Shown: positions 1 to 12,210 of the stretch, in pieces
Position numbering within the stretch: the stretch's first letter is position 1
Layout: each line of letters opens with the position of its first letter
Source of the DNA: Sitta carolinensis
Taxonomy: Eukaryota; Chordata; Aves; Passeriformes; Sittidae
DNA: 64,000 bases
Direction: 5' to 3'
Assembly (NCBI GenBank): GCA_032173965.1
Contig: CM063283.1
Location: 113,864,687 to 113,928,686 of the forward strand
Program-made: the position numbers and the translations under genes
The notes under the pieces: model-generated
The model's database searches: none
What the model was told of the DNA's origin: nothing
Seen by the model: the letters and a program-made list of their open reading frames with translations, nothing else

Positions 1-403
1 ATAGAATTTTAGCATTTAGTGGTGCCGAGCCTGAAGTTGGGTTTTCGTCTGACGCACGGGCGGTGCGTTTGTAAGGCATCAGAGAAGCCCTTGTTTTATT
101 GTGGTGTGTGGATGTGGGGCTGACTCAGTGCTAATAAAACATTTCAGAATATTTTAGCACAACTCCATTCTGCTCTTTTTCGCCACGGGATGCAGACTGA
201 AGTGCAAATTCTGTCTTTAGCAGAAACCTCAAAAATCAGCACGAGGCACGAGCGCAGCGTTCTGCAGCCCTGCTCCATCAAATTAAAGAGTTTTTGTTTC
301 AACTGTTGGCCTTTCAGATGGAATATGGTTCTCTTCCCAATGTCAGGGGCTTTTTTCTTTTTTGTTTGTTTTTTTTTATTCCACATACATGGACTGCCCC
401 AGG

Positions 404-455
404 ATTTTTTTTGGGGGGGTGTTTTTTTTTTGGTTTTTTTTTTTTTTTTTTTTTT
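404..455. repeat. Poly(T)/G-interrupted homopolymer tract
   Basis: This is a nearly uninterrupted T tract broken by a run of seven G and a GG doublet. It could be the reverse-strand tail of an old retroposed copy, but no target-site duplication or retroposon body is recognisable beside it. Length is likely to be unreliable in any assembly. Confidence 0.7.
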
Positions 456-1967
456 ACAGCTACGCTTTCAGTTCTGGATGACGTTTAGCCTTTGACCCAG
501 CCACTTTCTTACAATAAACAGTTTGTTGATGAGAGCAGCTGCTGGGAAGATTGTTTCCAGACTGTTCTGCTGCAGCTGAGGGAGGAAAGGCAGCGAAATC
601 TGGGATGCACCTTACGGTGCTCATTCCCCCCCTCCAATCTGCTTTGTGCTGAGCAAACCTCCAGCACCCATTCCCACCCTTTTCCTGGCATCCCAGTTCC
701 CAAGCTGAAGCCAGGAGACATGCAAATAAAACAAACTTGGGGTGAAGACCTTAATTTCTTTCTGTGTTATTTTTAACCTATTGGCTCATTTTTCACCGTT
801 TTCTCTACAAAAAGTAACATCCTGCCTTTATTTTTCATCCGTCATCGAACCCTAACCTGGGCTCTGCTACCTGTTTCCCTGTTTTATCCCTGCCCATTGG
901 ATAAATTGATTTTCTGCCTCCAACAGGGTGCTTTTTAAAGCTAAATTTAATTCTTGGTTCAGCTTTAGGCAGGGATTTATGAGCAGTTGCTGGCCGTGCA
1001 GCCCAGGGATGGGTTGAAATCCAAGATGCTTCGTGGTGGAAGCGATGGGGCTGCAGAGAAGAGGATAAGGATACCTTGGAGCACTTTGTTAAAAATCTTG
1101 CCCTTTTTTGGGTGAAGTATTCCACCTGTCAGTCGGGAAAATGGATCCACTGCTCCCTGTGGCTCCTTCTGCTGAGGTGATGCACTGTGTTTATGTAATG
1201 CAATACTTGTTTTTGAAAGTAGTAGAGACAAAAATAAGGCTCTTGACAGAGTCTCTGGAGGGGTCTTTCAGAAATGATGAGTTTTTTGTGCCTCTCTTCA
1301 GCTGAATAATCACCCAGACCCCAAAATAACCTCAGGAGACTCCGAAAAATCAGGTTGCTTGGGAATTCAAGGAGTTACCAACCCTGCCATCGTTCTTCTG
1401 TGCTTGGTGCAGTCGAAATCTCCTGGTCTGCGCCGTGGCTGGGTGTAGGAAATATAAAAATATTATTAATAAACTGAAACAGATTTCCAGGCTGTGCAGA
1501 ATGCTGGGAATGTACGGCAAGTACCAGCCAAGGAACTGCAGTTCATGAGAACATGAAATGAAAATGTGCCTCAGTTGTAGGACAATAAAATCTTTATGAA
1601 GTTCTTCAGGCCATGGGGAGAGGAGGGAGGGGAGAAATGGGCATTGAAAAGGTTTTTTTTACCCCTGTGAGCTGAAACACCACTGGGGAAAATAATGGCC
1701 TGAAATGAACTGTAAAGGGTCAATATTCCAAGAGTTTTCTAAAAACTTCCTAAAAACTGGATTAATTTGAGTGCTTCGTGTATTCCCAGGTTCTGAGTGT
1801 GTCGTAGAGAGGTTTTTGTGTTTAAAAGTTTTGTTTCAGTTGATAGGGAATTCATCTCCAAGCTTGCATTCCATTAAGTCTGGAAGGGCAAAATTGAGGA
1901 TTCCAGGAGGGAATTTGCAGTTTGGGGATGTTATTAAATATTAATGACATCAGCATTGGAAAATTTT

Positions 1968-2009
1968 TTTATTATTATTATTACTATTACTACTACTACT
2001 ATTACTATT
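1968..2009. repeat. TTA/CTA trinucleotide microsatellite
   Basis: A run of ATT units passes into ACT/ATT mixed units, about 14 triplets in all. It is a simple short tandem repeat in unique intronic sequence. Confidence 0.8.
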
Positions 2010-2830
2010 GATATAATACCCATTCTTCTTTCTCTCTGATCACCAAGAGGTGATTTTTCCTCATTTCTGTATCAAATTTTTGCATCTGTTTTTTTTTCTT
2101 TCCCCCTCTCATTTCTTCAAACTCTTCCTAGAGGAAAAGTCGTGGTACTTTGCTTTTAAGGGAAAACAATGCATTTTAATGAAAGATCGAGGTAGTAAAC
2201 TTAATATACAGTACTTTACAAAACCTCCTTAAAAGGTAGGCTTTGAAATGAATAAGGATAGTAGATAAAATAATTTTTCCTGCTTATTATGTGTATTTAG
2301 AGTAAATAAATATATGTTCATATATTTCTATATGTGGGTTTTAGATTTTATTTTTGGTCATGTTAAATATTGTTTCTGTTGGAACCAAGAGATGCTGTGG
2401 AAGCTCTCCAGTGGTTAATTTAAATTTAACACCTTGAAACCTGCAAAGCTGCTGAGCAAAGCTGTGCAAGACAAGGAGATATTTTTTGTCTTAATGTGTG
2501 TGAATTTTTATATTTCCAGCTGAATTTTTTATCTTTTCAAACTGAACTCAAAGGACAGGCCTTCATTAAAATATTTCCTTTCCTATCAGAGCTAATGGAG
2601 AATCCAGAGGGATGAAATGTATACATTGGAGATCCAATTTGAATTGTGTAATACTCCTTTGGGAACAGGCAATTCTGAGGAAAAAAAAAAGCAGATTTTA
2701 GTCATATTGGAGGTGTGATGTCTGGTTTTGCTCCAGACAGGCTCCTCTAAAAACTGGGTGCTTTATGCCTGTGTAATCCTCACTTGCTTGCAGTTTAAAA
2801 ATGTAAGTGAATTAAAAAAATACATCTCTC

Positions 2831-2925
2831 TGTGTGTATATATATATAAATAGGCATGTGTGTGTGTATATATTATAATATATATATATATTAAAAAAAA
2901 TAATACTAATATATATATATATAAG
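2831..2925. repeat. TG/TA dinucleotide microsatellite, compound
   Basis: Alternating TG and TA runs are followed by an A-run and a second TA run. It is a compound simple repeat with no coding potential. Confidence 0.8.
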
Positions 2926-4408
2926 ATTTAATCACTCCATCAGCTAATAATCCCTGAATCAGTGCATCAACTGGAAACTTCTTAAAAATAGAGGTAGTTA
3001 ATTGGAAATCATCACATTTTATAGAAAGGAAGGAAACTATGTTTTTAAATCATGTTCTTTGTGTCCAGAAAGTGACTGTTTGGCCTCTGTTCACAAGCAC
3101 AGATAAAGCAGAGTATTTAAATCCCAATATTGAGTGTTCAGGTAGAGCACTGGGGGTCAAATCCTCTCCTTTTCCCTCACAGGACTGCTGGGAAGGGTTT
3201 GGTTTATGGCATTGTATTTTTAGCTTTCATTTCGTTTCACCCCCATGTTTTTAATAGGAACCAAATGAATTTAGGCTGGGAGGGGATTTTGTCCTAACAA
3301 AGAATTCCATTGATGGGGAGTTTCAGGCCCATCGTTGGAGTGGGGTAAGGAAAGAGCAGCTCCCAAATCTGCCCAGTTAAATTGCATTTATCTGTGTACA
3401 TAAATAGAAAAAAAAAAAAAATTCAAAAACCCCACATCCAAATCCTATCTGTCTAAACAGATTGTAAGAATAAAGTCTTGGATTTGGGTTTGTTTTCATC
3501 CATTATAACTGGGAGTTCGTGTGCTCGGAGCAGAACTCTCATTGTTTGACAGAGCCCAGGTGCAAATAAAATCTTCTCCATCAGGAGCTGTAATTTTGTG
3601 TTATTTTATACTACAACAGAGAAGGGTCCAGATGCAGCTGGTTTTTGTCTCCCTCTTTCCTCCTTGTTGTTCAGTCTCAGCCTCTAAGTGAGCGCTGGGG
3701 AAAAGTGAAACTTAATGATTATGAAATTAAAAAGGATTTTAAACAGCGAAAGCAAACTTCTGCTACGGAGCAGAGGCTGCACACACCTGACCAAACTCTT
3801 AAAATGATAGAAAGCAGATGTGAAATCATAAATAAAATACAGCTCTTCCTTCTTTACGTTACAATTCCCACAATTTTCTGATGGGTGCAGTAGCTTAACT
3901 TTGTGTTTCTGGGAATTTTGGGAATTACTGTCCTCTCCGTCTCACTTCTTGCTCGAACTTTTCGTCTCAGTCTGACAAATCAGAATTCTCCTGGTGTGTC
4001 CCTGGGTACCAGATCAGTGCTTGGGAATTCCCAAATCTCTCCTTGGTTCTCTTTAAAAGGTTTAAATTGAGCTTTGGATTGTGGAGAATTTATTTAGTGA
4101 GAAGTTCTGGGGAGTTTCTGTTGGTGCAGTGCTTTTCTGCTTTTGGTGGCTATTTTTTTATGATGCGTGGAAATGACATTTTTTACCATTTAAAATAGAG
4201 GTAGAAACATTTTCTTCTTATAAATATTAAACTCGTAGGTGAATATTTGAACTGTGAAAAGCTGAGCAGCTCTCTTGTCACCGAGCTGTTTGGCTGGGAT
4301 GTGAAATTTAATTTTTACTTTGAGAAAGAAGGGGATACCTTTGCCTTAGGGAATGTAGATTTGAAAAGCGTGATTGGAAGCAAAACCCCAGAGTTTTATA
4401 GGAAATTA

Positions 4409-4632
4409 TGGCTTTAGGATGAAGGAGAACAGGATGAAATTAGATATTGGGCAGGAATTGTGCCCAGGGAGGGTGGGGATTCCCCTGGATCCCTGGCAGT
4501 GCCCCAGGCCAGGCTGGACACTGGGCTTGGAGCAGCCTGGCACAGTGGGGAGGGGTCCCTGCAGGGCAGAGCTGGGAATGGATGATCCAGAAAACCCCTT
4601 CCAAACCCTGCTGGAATTCTGTACTTCATGAA
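4409..4632 (+). mobile_element. CR1 LINE, 5'-truncated 3' end
   Basis: The segment carries the usual order of words of an avian CR1 3' end: GATGAAGGAGAACAGG, then AAATTAGATATTGGGCAGGA, then the GGCCAGGCTGGACACTGGG block, then CCCTTCCAAACCCTGCTGGA, ending in an ATTCTGT-like word. The sense strand is plus. It holds only the last part of the element and carries no usable reverse transcriptase. Reading frames on both strands are by-products of its GC-rich text. Confidence 0.85.
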
Positions 4633-7160
4633 ATTTAATTTGGCTCGGCTTCTCTTCCCCTGCCCAAAAATCAAGAACGGTTTCAGCGTTTATTTGTGCC
4701 ACCCCACAACCGTTTAGGTATTAAATTTACAAAGGTTGTGAAATCCAGATTTTCCAGGATCGTGTGTGTGAGTAGCTGCAGCTCCTGGGATCCCACAAAA
4801 GATGGAGCAGCCTCTCCCAGGAGTCCCCTAACAGCCAGGGTTTTTTTGGGTGTCCTGAGCCAGCACTTCTCGTGGCAGTGGCCACCAGAGGCTGCTGCAG
4901 AACGGTGGATGCTGCTGGGATAGGGGAGGCTGGGAATTCCAGCTGGCTCCTCGGCTTAAATCACACCCTTCTGACACCATTCTATTCCTGTCCAGTGGGC
5001 TCGAGGCAGAAATTAACCCTGACTTCACATACGAGTTTATTTCGTTACACAATAATGTTATTTTTGCTGTGCCAGTGTAATTGTGGGGGCAGCTCGCTGG
5101 TTCAGCCTCCCTGTTCCTGGGACTTCGTGTGAGGGAAGTTCTTACAGCAAAAATTCATTTTTTTTACTGCTTGAAACTTTGTTAAGCTGTAAACCCCTGT
5201 TTTCTTAGGAGTTTGTAAAAACCCCCATCCTTGATTATGCGTTTTTATTTTTGATCAGCTCAATAAGCACGTGGACATGATGGGGGGAATTAGCTTGGGA
5301 ATTACACACATGTAGCAGTTCTTAAATGGTTCATGCGTTACAAGCAGTGAAATCAAGAAGTCTGCCTAAAACCTGCAGGGAAAAATCACTTGAAATAAAA
5401 CACTCGGGAGAGTAAATGGTTGGAATGTGTGGCCTGTTTGTAATAATGGAACATCACACAAAAATAGGTGCTGTTTTGTTCTTTTCAGAAACCTTCTGTG
5501 GCAAAAACACATCATAATTTCTGACACAGCTTCAAGCACTTTCATTACTTATTTTCAATCTCATCACACTTTAGTCACCTTTATTTTGTAACTTATTTTC
5601 TGTCAGACTGTTAACCCATCCTTAAGTGAGTTAAAATTCTGTTTCTGTGTGTAGGACTTGCACGTCCAGTGCTGCTGAGGGAATTTCTGTGTTTGGAAAG
5701 CAATAGGAAAACACTCCCTGATTAAGCACAGTTTTTCCATGTTCTCCCTGACAGAAATGAAAGCTGTAATTTTTCTAAACATCAGTTACAGCCAATCAGT
5801 TACTGCGGGTATGTAAAACAAGTAGGATAATGTGTAAGGAATTTATTTATTCTGTCAGAGCTCTGCTGTTACACTGAGTGAAGGTGCAAGTCAAAGAAAC
5901 GCTTGTGAAACCTTTAATCATCATCACATCATCATTTACGATGCAGAGCAAAAAATAAAAAAAGGGGGGAAAGGAAATATTTAAAGATGTTTTATCCAAG
6001 AGTTTAGACAGAAAATATTCGGAGGGAGCTTTGGGAAAGCAAGATGTGAGGAGTAATTTCTCTGTAACTGAAATGTGGCTGCCAAGTCTCTCTTAGGTTG
6101 TCCTTGGAACCAAGTGCTTGACAGAATTTGGGAGAAATTGTTCTTTTCTTTGTGTCCTGCTCTGCCACTGGTGCTGCAGGGCTGACAGAGCCCTTTCCTC
6201 CCTTCCAGCTCTTCATTTTTTGGGGGGTATGCAAGTTTTTGGCAGGCTGTGAAATTTGAGAGCAGGGCGTTTCTGGGGGTGGCAATCCAGGGGAAGGTGT
6301 TAGGAACAGGAGCACTTCTGCCTTCTCCAGGGAGGACAGTGGGGATGTGGAAAAAAGGAATCTTTCCTGGGACAGATAAGTGTTTATGGGAGGTTTGCTC
6401 TCAATTTGTGGTTTGTGGGTTTTGAAGAGTTGGGCTGGAGCTTGGAGACAACTTGTTCAAGGGCAGGAGAGCTTAGTCCTGCCTGCAGGACATTTCCCAC
6501 AGGAAATGTGTTCCAGTTCCCAGCTACAGCAGTGATGGGAAGGAGGGGCCTGGGTTTGGTTAGGACCTTTTTATTTAAAAATCAGATCTCTTCCTCTTGG
6601 AAATCTGAGGGCAAGCATCACTAGTGCCTTACTTCCAGTCGAATTGAAACCACAATTTTTTGTGGTTTCATTTATCACATAAAAGACGACTTCAGCTCTG
6701 AAATTTAAGCTGCACACTGAGCAGAAAGTCTCAGAATCTGTGTTTGTGGCTGTTCCTAAAGACGTGGCAGACATTTGATATCAAACCTCTCCAAGAAGAA
6801 TTGGCTATCTCCAGAAAGAGTGGATGTGGAGCAGTTGTCTCAGGGGGTCACACATGGGTACCAATAGCAGTAAACCATCCCTTAGCTGGAAGTATGAGCT
6901 GTTTGAGCAGATATTCCACTGAGAAATCAGTAAATGGGGGTTTTTTAACTGCTGGTTTAGCCTTTAAGTCAAGTCTCAGTGATGGACTAAAGGGCTCCTT
7001 CCAGCAGAGGATCTCAGCACATTGAGGAAGCTGCGAGATGCAGATGAATGTGTGCACTTCCAGGGTGTAGGATGACCACTAGACACCCTGCTGCAGAGAA
7101 CAATTAAACTTAATTAATCCTCAGAGCAGCATGGTCTCAGCTTTAGGGCAGTGCTGAGTA
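4633..7160. other. Non-coding intronic stretch
   Basis: Mostly unique, moderately AT-rich sequence. The only repeat noticed is a 43-bp core at 6201-6243 that recurs in the opposite orientation near 9.9 kb. No gene, RNA gene or splice-flanked exon was seen. Confidence 0.55.
6201..6243 (-). repeat. Dispersed repeat core, copy A (unknown family)
   Basis: The reverse complement of this segment contains CATACCCCCCAAAAAA followed by GAAGAGCTGGAAGG, nearly matching the plus-strand text at 9865-9907. Two inverted copies 3.6 kb apart suggest a low-copy interspersed element. The family was not recognised, and the real ends of the element are probably wider than this core. Confidence 0.6.
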
Positions 7161-7230
7161 GTCACAGAATTCACAGAATGACCAGGTTGGAGGAGAACTT
7201 CCAGATCATCAGGCCAGGCTGGTCTAGAAC
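7161..7230 (-). mobile_element. CR1 LINE 3'-terminal fragment
   Basis: The text begins with the doubled CACAGAAT word and runs into GACCAGGTTGGAGGAGA and CAGATCATCAGGCCAGGC, which is the antisense of an older CR1 3' end. Only about 70 bp are recognisable. It lies 180 bp upstream of the HLCS exon, outside the acceptor region. Confidence 0.65.
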
Positions 7231-7380
7231 AAGCAGCAGAACTTAGTTTTTGAAGAGGAAACAGAGTTGATTTCCCTGTTTTGAAGTAAAAGATTACTTG
7301 AATAAAAATTCAATATTTATAAAAACAAAAAAAAAATAAATTTTTGGAGGAATTTGGTGTGCCTTCCCATGGGGTGATCT

Positions 7381-7411
7381 GCCTTTCTCACCTTGCTGCC
7401 CTTGCCCACAG
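7381..7411 (+). promoter_or_regulatory. HLCS: 3' splice site (acceptor) of the HLCS exon
   Basis: A pyrimidine-rich run (CTTGCTGCCCTTGCCCACAG) ends in CAG immediately before the coding GAA-ATC. It matches a standard U2-type acceptor. It fixes the exon start at 7412, in phase 0. Confidence 0.9.
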
Positions 7412-7683
7412 GAAATCCATCTCGCTTTCCTGAAATGGCTGGAGGGGAACGTGGATGCTGAGGGGTTGAGGGCATCCAGCAAGGTGTCCCTGAAATTTGT
7501 GTCATCCTGGAAGGCCCAGGTGGAAGTGACTCCATCCCTGGTGCCCGTGGTCACGGAGATGGGGAGCTTCTCCTCAGAGCATTTCAGCCTGGACACCTAC
7601 CAGCAGCATCTCCAGACCAAGAAGCTGGGGAAGATCCTGCTCTTCACTGAGGTGACCACCACGACCATGAATCTTCTGGATGG
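7412..7683 (+). CDS. HLCS: HLCS exon: holocarboxylase synthetase (biotin-protein ligase), internal coding exon
   Basis: HLCS activates biotin with ATP to biotinyl-AMP and attaches it to a lysine of the biotin-dependent carboxylases in cytosol and mitochondria. This exon encodes 90 full codons, reading EIHLAFLKWLEGNVDAEG at its start and QTKKLGKILLFTEVTTTTMN near its end. As I recall human HLCS, the matching region contains FVSS, VEITPS, PVVT, FSSEHF, LQTKQLGK and VTPTTMRLLDG, so the match is strong and continuous. The segment covers the linker before the biotin ligase domain and its first strand, including the position of the BirA Ser-Thr-Asn biotin-pocket motif. The bird has TTTTM where human has TPTTM. 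The ATP/biotin GRGGN loop must be in the next exon, which was not found. It begins in phase 0 and ends in a GG split glycine codon. Intact splice sites argue against a processed pseudogene. Confidence 0.95.
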
Positions 7684-7690
7684 GTAAGGA
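7684..7690 (+). promoter_or_regulatory. HLCS: 5' splice site (donor) of the HLCS exon
   Basis: The exon ends GATGG and the intron opens GTAAGGA, a good U1-type donor. Read-through would meet an in-frame TAA at once, which supports splicing here. The phase-2 end fits the conserved LLDG|L junction of HLCS. Confidence 0.92.
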
Positions 7691-10600
7691 TGGGCATCTG
7701 GGGCACCCTGAGTTGGCTTGCTGGTTGGGAATTTGGAATTATGGTAACGCACGACCTTCAGAAGGAAACTGGGCACAAAGTGCAGAACTTTATGTTCACA
7801 GGATGTTAATTGATAATATGTAAAATATTGAGCCATAAAGCTGAGTGGGACAGCTTTTTGTTTAAGCTTTATTCCTCTGAACATCACCGTAAAAAAAATT
7901 TCATTTAGTAAATATTCACATTTAGGAGATTAAATGAATTCTCTAGTGCAAGTTATTCTCTAAGTCTGTTACTTGAGGAGAGTGATACCCAGCAGGTTGT
8001 GCCCCTAATTTTAATATTGCTGTTTTCTCTCATTTCTTTTGCTGAATATTTCCCTAAAATGCTCTTTAGTGCTCGGTTTGGGTTTTTAAAACATGGATTA
8101 GGGTTCTGCTAGAGGTTCTTTCATCATCACACAGATGACCCTTGTGAATGAGCTGTGGGATACCTTAGAGAAGGTTGTTTATTAGAGTTTAAATGGGATT
8201 AAGTGATAGGAAAATCACAGTTACTAAATCTCAGCTTGGAGTCTGTGTACAAAGGCTATACTGTTGTGTTTAGTGGGAATTTGATGGAAAAAACTGTCTT
8301 GGGGAAGTTCTTGCTCTTCAGGACAGAAACTCCAAGCCTGCAGCTGTAAATCCTTGTGGCAGCTAGTTTTGGATATCAGGGTTAATTTATCTGCAGAAAC
8401 TGCAGATGAATTTTACAGGTGAAAAAAAAACCTCAGGGTTTTATTTTGGGATTTTTTTTTTTTAATCAAGATTAAATTTTTTGTGAGTATTGTCACTGAT
8501 GAGTTAACCAACAATAATGGCTTCAGTTCTCCGCCTGAGAGCCTAAATTGCAATTTATGGACAAATACAAATTTCAATCCCAAACCATTCCCTGTGTGTT
8601 CAAACATCCACACATTAAAAAAAAAAAAAAGTTGCTGTCTAATTTTGCCACTGCTCTCCCCCAGATTTACATCCTGCAGCTGATTTTGCAGTGGCTTTTG
8701 CAGAGGTAGAGACTTGCCAGTTTGATAAGAAGCCATGAAGAGTTATTTTATAGAGATACAGTTATTTGTAACATTTGCTAAAGGGTTGGAAGGAGGACTG
8801 TGAAGAAATTGGTGATAATTGAATAAATCAAGACATTTCTTCCCTCACAGTTGGTTTTGGTTCTCAGTAACTTTGTTCCAACATCTCACTACAGTGTTTA
8901 ATTTAGAGTTTTGTGATTTGATTTGGATCAAGCTAAATAGAATCTGAACAATTTATGAACAATTGTCAAGGCAAGGGAGATAGGAGAAGTGGTCTTGCTT
9001 TTTCAGATATGTTTAAAGGTTGCTTTTTATATTAAGTAATCCAAATACAATGGAGTGCTCACAGATTTAGGTCTTCAAGATTTCCCCCATCATGATGAGG
9101 CTTTAATAGTTGATTTTCAGGTAAGTTGTAAACCACAAGTCCTGGCTCTAAGTGGCTTATGCTGGGAAGATGGCCCTAGATTATAGTTTGAATTGAAAAT
9201 AGTAATTTATTAATAATTATCTTAGATTAAATTCATCTTACAATAAGACAAAAAGTTTTATTAAGTTAAAATATTTCTCTTAATTATTATGGTTGATGCT
9301 GTAAATACTCTGTTGCCATGGATAATGGAATAATGTAATCCTTCAGATTTGCAGTTCAGTGAAGATTTCAATGGTAACATTTCATAAATCTCTAGAAATT
9401 GATGCAAAACTCAGGTAAGTTTTATTGAGGGAAAAAGTTGCCAGGTTTTTAAGGTGCTTCCAAAGGAACCAATATGAATTTGTTAGGATATGTGTGTGGT
9501 GCTTGTGTTTAATTGCCAGTGCTGAATGACAGGAAAACACACCTCAGGAAAAATAATTTTCTTTGCTTCAAGAAAAAATAATTACTTATTGATCCTTCAG
9601 GATTCCCAGAAAAAACATTGCAACACTGTCTCTATGTAATCAGGCATTGCAGGAGGGAGTCTGTTATTGTCTCTTCCAAATTTTACCAAGTTTTGGTGGT
9701 TAAAAATACACAGACACCTCAAGAACTTAGTGAAGGGGATTTGTCATCAATTGTTTAATCAGGAGATTATCCCAAAAATTCAGCATTTAACTTCTGTGAC
9801 TTCAGATTTTTCTCATACCTCTCCCACCAGCCGGATGCCAAACTTTCTTCTCCCTTTTCCACCTCCCAAAAACTTCCATACCCCCCAAAAAACGAAGAGC
9901 TGGAAGGGGCAGAAGGGGGCTGGAATTAATTTAATGGCTGAGCAACCTCACAGTGGAGAAACAGCCGGAGCCTAATAGGGGCCTTTGTCTGCATTTCCAC
10001 CCTGGCTGGGAACGTGCCAGTCAAAAATCAGGCAGGGGGAACAGGTGGGAACTATTAGACCTGTCATAAAGTTTGAAAAATTGATTCTGGAGGCTGAGGG
10101 AATAGATTGGACTTGACAGTGTTGTCCTAAAGATTCTAAGGGAAAGTTGTGTCGTTTAATTTGGGATGCCTTGCCCGTTCATTAGCTCTCCAGATGGTGG
10201 CTGGGGTGTTTGGTGCTCACTGTACTGGCCCTGCCCTGCATTTGGGTGTCCTGAGGTTACAGCAAAGTGGGAATTCACCTGTAGGTACCCAAATTTTAAT
10301 GGCATTGGCCTAATTGTCAAATAAAAGTGCCTTAAAATGTCATATGTTGTTCTAAGTGATCAATATTCCTGCTGTGATTTCATATGAAAAGTCCTTCCAG
10401 GCTATTTTTTAAAGCACTGCAACTTTTGTTTCTCAGACTGAAGTTTCAGATCCTCCCCAAACATGTTTTTTTTTTTTTTTTTTTCTCTAGAAGGAAATTG
10501 TTTCAGTGGGTTTTCAGAAACCTTTTCTTCCCAGGTGTTTATCCTAATGCCACCTGAGCAGGTTAACCCTGCCAGGAGCAGTTCCACTCTCTGTGGCTCC

Positions 10601-12040
10601 TCAGAGCATCCCGGGGAGTGCAGATTTTAAAATGAAACCATTATTTTTGAGGCAGCATCTGGTGTCGTGATACAAATGTTACATTGTAGAGACACACTCA
10701 TAAAGTTTGATATTAACAAAGAAATATTTCTGTTTCTAATATTTCTGCATACCCTAATTGGCTGGAATGGTTGCACGAGCATTTTGTTAAAATTAAATTA
10801 ATGAGATAGAAATTTCAGTTTTATTCTTTATCTTAGATCCTGTTTCAGTATTTTAGTTGGCAGAAAATTTGATTTGCACGTGACTAAGCCAGCATGGGAT
10901 ATATTCTGTCTGAAATGCCATCATGGAACCCTTTTCCCCAATATTTAAGAAGCACAAAGTGCCATTGTTAGGGAAAGTTTGACACAAACTTGTGAATTTT
11001 AGTGGAAGTGAAATGTGGGCTGAGGTTCCTTTCATAACTGCTGAATAGGATATTTAAATAAAATGTCAGTTGAGAATAAACAATTTCCAAACAGCTAAAA
11101 GCTTTGCAGAAGAAAATCTTCTCCATTTTTTGGTGCCCTTTCACTTTTCTGGATTCATATTGCTGAATTGTGAAACACTGAACTAGAGCTCTCATTTTGG
11201 GAGGCGGGCGTTAAAACTCATTTTATTTGAAACCTCTTGGTTTAGTTGAATTGAAATATGGATGATGCTGATGCAGGTCTGAGTTAGGGAAAACCAGGGT
11301 GTAATTGAAGGAGATGGGAATGGCACTTCAGGGCAAACAAGCTGAGACTGACAAACTGTGTTAGGGACTGGGGGATTTTTAATTTGGTTTTCAAGTTCTT
11401 TGTGATGTTTTACTCTGTGTTTAGTTATTCCTTGCAGCTCAGTGGTCACCCTTACTCTCCATTGAAACTGGATTTTTAAAAACTGAATGATTTGGGTGAG
11501 CTTTAAGACCCCTTTTCACCCAAACCATTCCATGATAATCTTTGTATTTTAGCATGGTGACACTCTCCCAGTACATTATTAGCCTGTTAAAAATGAGTAT
11601 TTTATCACCAACATTAACAGTTTGTATAAATTAAACCCCTCCACTCTCCTCCCTCAGAAATTTTCTTTGGGGAGCTGGAGAATACCATGAGCTACAGGAA
11701 GGATTCTTCCTTGCAGGAGAATTCCTTGCAGGATTCTTCCTTGCCTTTCTCTCAGGAAATCAGAAATTTAAATAGGAAATTATAAACCCATTTGCTCTTC
11801 CATAGGTTAGATGCATTTAAACACTGTACATCATCTATACTCAATCTTTTCTGTAGCTACACAACCCCAAAATTATGTTGTCAGTTTGGATATTGAGGTC
11901 ACAGTAGTTCACATTGCCTTTAAAAACTCAGATCCCTTGATTTTGTTAAACTGTAGGATGGGATGGGAATGCTTTGCTCGATTAATGTCTTATTTATAAT
12001 CCAAAGTTTGATACTAAAAGCAATAGACCTGTTCTTTATA
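7691..12040. other. Non-coding intronic stretch (start of the downstream HLCS intron)
   Basis: AT-rich unique sequence with short homopolymers (T-run near 8451-8463, A-run near 8617-8630, 20-bp T-run near 10465-10484). A second copy of a dispersed repeat core lies at 9865-9907. No further HLCS exon or other coding segment could be recognised. Confidence 0.55.
9865..9907 (+). repeat. Dispersed repeat core, copy B (unknown family)
   Basis: It contains CATACCCCCCAAAAAA then CGAAGAGCTGGAAGG and matches the reverse complement of 6201-6243 almost throughout. The flanks diverge quickly, so this may be the best-preserved part of an old interspersed element. Confidence 0.6.
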
Positions 12041-12210
12041 TTTCTATATATAGGAGCGTGTGTGTGTATATATATATGAAATGAAGGAGTATTATATATC
12101 TATATATTTTTATATATGCATATTATATATATTTATATATATTATATGTATTATATATATAATATATATGTTTTATATTTATATATATATGTATAAAATA
12201 TTCCTTCATT
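12041..12210. repeat. AT-rich palindromic repeat with TA dinucleotides
   Basis: A TG/TA run is followed by a 131-bp inverted repeat at 12080-12210. Its left arm starts AATGAAGGAGTATTATATA and its right arm ends TATAAAATATTCCTTCATT. The arms pair over the non-TA anchor sequence as well as the TA core, so this is a real palindrome and not only low complexity. Such sequences can extrude as cruciforms. Confidence 0.75.

Larger units (their letters stand above)
1..4408. other. Non-coding intronic stretch (upstream HLCS intron)
   Basis: No reading frame here resembles a known protein and no splice-flanked open segment stands out. The stretch holds a T-rich run at about 351-455, a TTA/CTA trinucleotide run near 1968-2009, a TG/TA dinucleotide block near 2831-2925 and several short A-runs. 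The rest is AT-rich unique sequence. It is assigned to the intron before the HLCS exon because that exon lies downstream on the same strand and no earlier HLCS exon was found. The assignment is inference. Confidence 0.6.
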
